Assembly: GCA_048939265.1 (NCBI GenBank) | Contig: JBHLPQ010000025.1 | Coordinates: forward strand, 1 to 27,827 | From: Hodarchaeum sp048939265 | Lineage (GTDB): Archaea > Asgardarchaeota > Heimdallarchaeia > Hodarchaeales > Hodarchaeaceae | DNA: 27,827 nt | Direction: 5' to 3' | Shown here: positions 22,791 through 27,827 of the stretch, one piece after another | How positions within the stretch are numbered: position 1 is the first letter of the stretch | Layout: the number at the start of each line of letters is the position of its first letter | The notes under the pieces: generated by a model | What the model saw: the letters and a program-made list of their open reading frames with translations, nothing else | The model's database searches: none | Told to the model about the DNA's origin: nothing | Made by a program: the position numbers and the translations under genes

Positions 22791-23790
22791 GACTGACAAG
22801 AAGTTACAGGAAGATCAGAGAATCAATGTAGAAAACCTGAAAATTCCTTTTATTAAATCTCAGATTTCCTTTACCATCAACACTGGAGACATTCTCGGTG
22901 TTTTATTTGAAAAAGAGAAAAAAACACAACAAGCAGCTAATTTTTTTGAAACTCTCACCACAGAAAGCGAGGACACACGAGGAAATATCACAATCAAAGG
23001 GATTGATGTCACAAGTCATAGAAAAGGCATTTCACAAGTAGAATGGAGTTACCAATCCCAGCCAGATGAGTATTTCTTTAATAAGAAGCTAGAACGTGAT
23101 CCCAAGATAAATCAAAAGCGAGTTAAATCTATGTTAAAAGGCTTGAGGAAGTTCTGTAAGAAACAGAAACAGAAAGTAAATGATCTACAGGGACGTAAAC
23201 TCTTTCTACACACGATACTTCTGGACCAGTATGAGAAGAGTAAAATCTGTGATTTAACCGATAGCGAATATTTACGCGTGTTACTAATTATGAAAATACT
23301 ACAAAACGAAGCAGATGTGGTACTGATGGAGGTTCCAGAAGAGCTCTTTGGAAATCTAGAATTGCAGGAGTTTAATAGAATCATTCGAGAATTAGGCAGA
23401 ATTTACAGGATTACCTTCATACTTGTAGCTTCACGTGAGTACTTGGCGGATTGTGACCATATCCTTAACTTAACAGCAACTGAAAAAAGAAGAACAAGTA
23501 CAGCCGCCAGAGTAGAGTCATTATTAAGTACCATACCTCAAATGGGAGAAGAAATCCTAAAAGTTGAAATCAATGATGGATCTGCAGCGGATATTGAAAG
23601 CTTAAGGGCATTCACAGACGCAATCATTGTTGAAACCCAAGAAAATGAAAGCTTTACTATTTTTCCACAAAAAGACATTGATAAAACGATTACCGACATA
23701 TTTCGAGTAATTGGTAAAAAGGTGTATAATTTTAAGCGGGTAAAACCTTCGCTTACTGAATATCTCGTATTCATGGGGCAAAACCAGTAG
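22783..23790 (+). CDS. degenerate ABC ATPase-like protein (NBD3, pseudo-ATPase)
   Basis: 335 residues, same length and layout as NBD1 but with catalytic motifs lost. SFTINTGDILGVL (29-41) matches SFDIHKGEIIGIL of NBD1, but Walker A GxxGxGKST is replaced by FEKEKKTQQ. The signature LSGGQ becomes LTDSE (158-162). Walker B LDEP becomes LMEVP, losing the Asp and keeping the Glu. In TFILVASRE the switch His is Ser217. Strand and helix spacing is kept, as is the C-terminal extension, so selection has kept the fold without ATPase activity. TTG at 22783 overlaps the previous stop by eight bases and follows a very strong GGAGGTAGG site, so it is coupled to the fusion gene and well translated. It probably acts as a structural or regulatory partner of an active NBD. 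Confidence 0.8.
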   Translation: MSKTDKKLQEDQRINVENLKIPFIKSQISFTINTGDILGVLFEKEKKTQQAANFFETLTTESEDTRGNITIKGIDVTSHRKGISQVEWSYQSQPDEYFFNKKLERDPKINQKRVKSMLKGLRKFCKKQKQKVNDLQGRKLFLHTILLDQYEKSKICDLTDSEYLRVLLIMKILQNEADVVLMEVPEELFGNLELQEFNRIIRELGRIYRITFILVASREYLADCDHILNLTATEKRRTSTAARVESLLSTIPQMGEEILKVEINDGSAADIESLRAFTDAIIVETQENESFTIFPQKDIDKTITDIFRVIGKKVYNFKRVKPSLTEYLVFMGQNQ

Positions 23791-23958
23791 AAAAATGCCA
23801 GTTTTATTCGCATATCTTGAACAAATATATATACGAACAAATAATTACGTGAGGAATCATTAAACTCGTGCACATAATGAATCTAATTAGTGAATTAGTT
23901 TTAATAACCTAAAGATACTGGATTATTGTGTTAACTAATATATAATTCTGATTAAGAA

Positions 23959-24615
23959 TTATTTGCTGCTTTTGAGAGAATTTTCCCAGGTGTTTAATCT
24001 AATCTTATTAGCGGGATCAATTTTGTACTGTCTTAAAGCTCGACTTTCTTTTTTAGGGTATCCAAGTGCAAGAATACATGGTATTTCATATTCCTTGGGG
24101 ACATGTAATAATTTCTTCACTGATTCTGGTGATTTGGGAATTCGAGTCACCCCATAAATACCTTCAGTTACAGCAGCAAGCAATATATTTTCTATGCAAA
24201 GCCATATTGATGCAAAAGCATTTAATGAAGAAAGATTTGTTGGTTTTAGTAGATTTTTTGTTCTCTGAAAAAAACAGGGAATAACAACAGCTCCTGCCGT
24301 TAGTATCATTTTCGCTTGCCTTGGAATAGCATAGAGATACATTTCCCGTTGTTTTTTGTCAGTTAATCCCCAATCATCAATAATAGCTTTAGATTCTTTT
24401 TCATCCCTCTTAATAATATTATCACCTTCCTTTCCAACAAGTTTTTTTCTCATTTCTATATCATCAATAACAATGAATTCCCATCTTCTCAAATGGTCGT
24501 GTGTTGGAGCTTTTAATCCACAAGCTATAATCTTCTGAAGGCAACTCAAATCAACAGATTTATCTTCAAATTCTCGAACAGTTCTTCGTTTATCAATGAC
24601 TTCAAAGAATTCCAA
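23959..24615 (-). CDS. nitroreductase-family FMN oxidoreductase
   Basis: NAD(P)H- or flavin-linked oxidoreductase of the nitroreductase superfamily, 218 residues. The FMN phosphate-binding start is clear: VIDKRRTVREFEDKSV (7-22), then KIIACGLKAPTHDHLRRWEF (28-47), the counterpart of the usual APSaxNxQPWxF. The later helix NAFASIWLCIENILLAAVTE followed by GIYGVTRIP (about 132-160) and IPCILALGYPKKES complete the fold. Family members reduce nitro compounds, quinones, enones or flavins; the substrate is unknown. The start is TTG at 24615 with GGTGA seven bases upstream. A TATA-like CTTAAATAG lies about 53 bases upstream. It is convergent with the exporter operon, 168 bases apart. Confidence 0.92.
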   Translation of the reverse strand: MEFFEVIDKRRTVREFEDKSVDLSCLQKIIACGLKAPTHDHLRRWEFIVIDDIEMRKKLVGKEGDNIIKRDEKESKAIIDDWGLTDKKQREMYLYAIPRQAKMILTAGAVVIPCFFQRTKNLLKPTNLSSLNAFASIWLCIENILLAAVTEGIYGVTRIPKSPESVKKLLHVPKEYEIPCILALGYPKKESRALRQYKIDPANKIRLNTWENSLKSSK

Positions 24616-24662
24616 AGCATTTTCACCGTTAATAGAATAATTTCTTAGGATAGACCTATTAA

Positions 24663-24672
24663 ACTATTTAAG
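24663..24672 (-). promoter_or_regulatory. TATA-like box for the nitroreductase gene
   Basis: On the minus strand TCTTAAATAG lies about 53 bases before the TTG start, predicting a leader of roughly 27 bases that includes the GGTGA ribosome-binding site. Confidence 0.3.
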
Positions 24673-24777
24673 ATTTGACTTCATGGCAATTTGTGGAACT
24701 ACTAATGATAAAAAGGAGGGAGAGGAATATTGAGGAGTGATAGAGGGAAAAAGACTCAGCTTTCAGTTCAGTTGGTT

Positions 24778-27700
24778 CTATAGAGAGCGCCGCTTTCTGA
24801 CAACCAAAGTTAAAAGAATACAACACACAACTTGTAAAAGCTCCAGATGCCAATAAATAGTTACATTAGTGGTCTCAGTTGATGTTGTGAATGGTCTACT
24901 ACCACTGTTAGTAGTGGTAATTGAGATATCATCTGTAACTGTGAAAGATACCTCACCATAACCCAGATTTCCTACAAAGTCAACAGCTTCGATTCTAATG
25001 GTATAGGCACCAGAAGCTAGTATTTCACCAAGCTCTGACCCACTAAATTTGTGACCAATGTCCACTGTATTTAGAAATACAGTCAATGTATAATTATTCT
25101 CTTCAACAATTTCATATTGTAATTCGATAGGCAAATCTGAGATGTAATAGGTTCGTCCATCTGTTGGAGAAAGGATCGTCATCTCTGGAGCCGTTAAGTC
25201 AGTTGATAATGTAAAATGGGAAGAATCAATTGCTATAGTACCTTCTGCACATAAAATATCCTGGTAGAATACCTCATAGCCAAATATTCCCGATAAATCA
25301 TAAAACATGGCAATTCCGTTAAAATCCGAAGTCTTATTTCCGATGAATGTTCCATCAAAATGATATAAACTAACAGTCATTCCCATTAGAGGAGTAGCTT
25401 CAGTTTGATCTGTAATTTGAACTTGAAGATCTGCTGCGTCTCCCTGTCTATCGTAATTGTCTGTCAACGTATCCACTGCTAGCTTAACCCCATCAGCAAT
25501 AAAACGCCCTGAACCAATCTCTTGATCATCATATATTGCTTCCCAAGCAAACTCTCCATCTGGGAGATCATAAAAATTGATTGTTCCATCTATGTTACTT
25601 GTGCCAGATGTGAATACCGTTCCGTTGAGAAATCTGAGGATAAAAGTCACATCCGCAATAGGAGAATAACCAGGAAACGTGGAACTGTTATATATATTAA
25701 TGAAGCAATCATCATTGTCTAATTCATCATCTAATAACCCTACGGAGACACAAGTACTTATTCCAGTCTTTTCATCGAGTGAATGAGTTTCCTCTTTTAT
25801 TGAATAATCAGCTAAATTATATTGGATGGAACTTCTAAGGGTAGTTGCACCGAGGCCAGCATTATAAGTTTCATCACCTATATAGAGAACAGAATCAGAC
25901 TGACCGTAAGAAACCCAGCGTTGTGGATGCTGGTCCTTATTTTTTACAATTCGAACCCAATAGACAGCATAATCATATAACTCTTTTAACGAAACTCGGT
26001 TATCATTGTTCCAATCAGCCTCATCAGCATCATATGCTGGATCTAGAGTTCGCTTAGTAGCTCTTGGCCAATAGGAATGCTCATAGAATGCACGAGCGAT
26101 CTCATCCCAATCACATGAGGTATAGATAACTCGATTGCCTTTTCCCCATAGATCCTGAATCCAATATCCAGAATGACAGGGTCCCAGAAAGAAATACATC
26201 CGATTGCAGGTGATTCCTTCAATCAAGGTGTTAAAATATGTTCCTGCTATGAAATCTCCGTTTAAGTTGAAGGACACATCCAATATTTCCCCTGTTGTTT
26301 CAGAGCGGTAGTACCCTCCGTGCCCAGTCCACCAGATGAGGACTTCATCCTCAATATCAGCTTTACTAGCTATCTCATTAACTGCCCAAGTTAATGAACT
26401 TAAACTTGTAATAGCGTCATAAGGTACAGGTACATTGGAAACCCAATCCACAGTCTCACAGGTAAGTAGATAAGTATTTTCTGGGGTAAATCCATAATGA
26501 TTTGTCAGAGTAAGATACATACCTCGAGCGTCATGAGTAAATCGGTCTTCTGTACCTCCTCCTAGTATGATAGCAAAGTGATCTTCAACCCCATTCCCAC
26601 CATACTTAATCATTGAGAAGTGCAGAACCTGAAAATCACCATTTGTCATGAAGGAAAAAGTCTGAAACTGGGTTTCGTATCCGTAGGCGGTTATACAAAA
26701 TTTATATTGTCCCACTGGCAAATTATTGTATCGAATAAACCCATTCCAATCAGTTAATTGAGGAAGGCAATATGGTTCGGCATTAAATTTATAAGAAACA
26801 GACCCCCGAAGGGGTAATCCAGTCACCGCTCCAATAATATATAGTTCTAGATCAAATGTTGCCCGGTAGAGGTAAATACTTGCTTTTGAGGAATCCCCTG
26901 CATAATCAATCGAATGCACTACCACTGTATCAACAAAACCAGAATGTTGGACAGTTATCTCATATTCTCCAATGTGTAATCCAGTGATATTTGCAAATCC
27001 ATTTACATCGGTAACTTGCGAATAATAAACGTCATACTGACTTTTCGCAGTCACATAACAGTTGGGAATTGGCCCTACATTAAATTCATACACTGTAAAT
27101 TCCATATACCCCGAGGTGTCTAACTGCTCGGTGACTTGGTCAATGTATACAGAGTTGACATCTCCCATCCAATTGATGCTACTACCACTATATATCGTCC
27201 CCTCATCTGTGAATATTTCAATCGAATAATCATCAACCGCAAGGTTTTGAAGTTTAAACGTTCCTGTCGAACTAAATCCGGAGAAAAGTACCTCCTCATA
27301 ATGATTACTTACCGTGATAAACGAATTGGACGGACAAAAAACGTTTAATACTCCAGTTCCCGTAGAAGGTACAAGTTTGTGTGAAACTAGGTTGTTAAAC
27401 AAGTTCACTGGATTCATATTGAAGAACCACTTTGTTTGGTATCCAGATTTCGAGATTTCTAGATCGTAAATGTCAATAGAAATATCTGACAAATTTAAAA
27501 ATCCAGAGTCGTCTGTTAAGCCTGCACGAACGAAATTTTGGTTGAAATCATACAGCTTCACAACCCCTCCTTTGACTAGTTGATCATACTGATCTGTGAG
27601 AACCACCTGAATGAATGTGTTTCCCTGTTTACTGTCAAGAGGGAAAGACAAAATTCTGGTGTCGTTATTCCATCTAATTTTGACTTCTTGCGTTTGACTG

Positions 27701-27827
27701 AAGAAATGGGGGGCAGATACCGTTACTTGATATACCCCACATTCTAGTGTCGTGAATTCATAAAATCCAAAATCATTCGTTGTTCCAGTTCGAACCAGCT
27801 CATTGTTCCAGTTATATAGCTCAACTA
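24778..27827 (-). CDS. cell-surface caspase-like (clan CD) protease with Ig/CnaB-like domains, 5' end outside the window
   Basis: The frame is open to the window edge, so at least 1015 codons are visible and the N-terminus is missing; the TTG at 27651 is not a start. Numbering from 27651: repeated transthyretin/CnaB-like modules (VKLYDFNQNFVRAGLTDDSG, then about 180-262 and 265-348), preceded by another upstream (VELYNWNELVRTGTTNDFGF). A caspase/legumain-like domain covers about 357-593: the strand HFAIILGGG, catalytic His444 in WWTGHGGY and catalytic Cys492 in FLGPCHSGYW. An EF-hand loop DWNNDNRVSLKE (546-557) has all calcium ligands. Two more CnaB-like modules (about 648-815), an Ig-like domain (about 821-905), a Ser/Thr linker and an anchor helix before RKRRSL follow. 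It is likely an outward-facing, calcium-influenced cysteine protease; the target is unknown. Confidence 0.85.
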   Translation of the reverse strand, partial: VELYNWNNELVRTGTTNDFGFYEFTTLECGVYQVTVSAPHFFSQTQEVKIRWNNDTRILSFPLDSKQGNTFIQVVLTDQYDQLVKGGVVKLYDFNQNFVRAGLTDDSGFLNLSDISIDIYDLEISKSGYQTKWFFNMNPVNLFNNLVSHKLVPSTGTGVLNVFCPSNSFITVSNHYEEVLFSGFSSTGTFKLQNLAVDDYSIEIFTDEGTIYSGSSINWMGDVNSVYIDQVTEQLDTSGYMEFTVYEFNVGPIPNCYVTAKSQYDVYYSQVTDVNGFANITGLHIGEYEITVQHSGFVDTVVVHSIDYAGDSSKASIYLYRATFDLELYIIGAVTGLPLRGSVSYKFNAEPYCLPQLTDWNGFIRYNNLPVGQYKFCITAYGYETQFQTFSFMTNGDFQVLHFSMIKYGGNGVEDHFAIILGGGTEDRFTHDARGMYLTLTNHYGFTPENTYLLTCETVDWVSNVPVPYDAITSLSSLTWAVNEIASKADIEDEVLIWWTGHGGYYRSETTGEILDVSFNLNGDFIAGTYFNTLIEGITCNRMYFFLGPCHSGYWIQDLWGKGNRVIYTSCDWDEIARAFYEHSYWPRATKRTLDPAYDADEADWNNDNRVSLKELYDYAVYWVRIVKNKDQHPQRWVSYGQSDSVLYIGDETYNAGLGATTLRSSIQYNLADYSIKEETHSLDEKTGISTCVSVGLLDDELDNDDCFINIYNSSTFPGYSPIADVTFILRFLNGTVFTSGTSNIDGTINFYDLPDGEFAWEAIYDDQEIGSGRFIADGVKLAVDTLTDNYDRQGDAADLQVQITDQTEATPLMGMTVSLYHFDGTFIGNKTSDFNGIAMFYDLSGIFGYEVFYQDILCAEGTIAIDSSHFTLSTDLTAPEMTILSPTDGRTYYISDLPIELQYEIVEENNYTLTVFLNTVDIGHKFSGSELGEILASGAYTIRIEAVDFVGNLGYGEVSFTVTDDISITTTNSGSRPFTTSTETTNVTIYWHLELLQVVCCILLTLVVRKRRSL

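Noticed and set aside
22783..23790. Pseudogene interpretation of the third ATPase-like gene
   Set aside because: The ORF is intact over 335 codons, overlaps the previous gene and has a very strong ribosome-binding site, so a non-catalytic functional subunit is the better reading.

Overview
The window is AT-rich genomic DNA that reads as archaeal. Several genes have an AT-rich TATA-like box about 25 to 27 bases upstream of the start codon with little or no leader (starts at 1199, 5475, 6335, 14970 and 16147), and TTG/GTG starts are common. There are four exported proteins; three have a C-terminal hydrophobic anchor followed by a short basic tail, and the fourth ends the same way. The mix of caspase-like exported protease, prenyltransferase-fold repeats, acyl-CoA ligase and ABC-2 exporters fits an uncultured Asgard-type archaeon, but that lineage is inference; no marker gene is present. 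A run of exactly 100 N at 14512-14611 shows this is a scaffold, probably from a metagenome.

Layout. 1-1035 (minus): an ABC-2 exporter ATPase and the first codons of its permease. 1199-2311 (plus): a six-helix membrane protein and a winged-helix regulator in the same frame. 2328-2825 (minus): a methyltransferase with no convincing start. 3126-6135 (minus): acyl-CoA ligase, DinB/DfsB-like protein and hotdog thioesterase, a small acyl-CoA group. 6335-12182 (plus): an ICMT-like membrane methyltransferase, a large anchored surface protein, a probable truncated gene, a DinB protein and a PLP-dependent group II decarboxylase. 12286-14970 (minus): a surface protein built from 498-bp repeats and interrupted by the assembly gap. 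15263-15985 (plus): an exported PEBP-family protein. 16147-23790 (plus): a five-gene ABC exporter operon. 23959-24615 (minus): nitroreductase. 24778-27827 (minus, running off the window): a cell-surface caspase-like protease with Ig-like domains and an EF-hand loop.

The strongest candidate for an undescribed system is the operon 16147-23790. Two paralogous ABC-2 permeases and a normal ATPase are followed by a 1080-residue protein. That protein joins a large extracytoplasmic prenyltransferase/terpenoid-cyclase-type alpha/alpha repeat domain, through a transmembrane helix, to a complete ABC ATPase domain. The last gene encodes a third ATPase-like protein in which Walker A, signature, Walker B and switch-histidine positions are all degraded. 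Close or overlapping junctions suggest one complex: an exporter with an outward-facing toroid domain hard-wired to one ATPase and with a pseudo-ATPase subunit. Its substrate cannot be read from the sequence.
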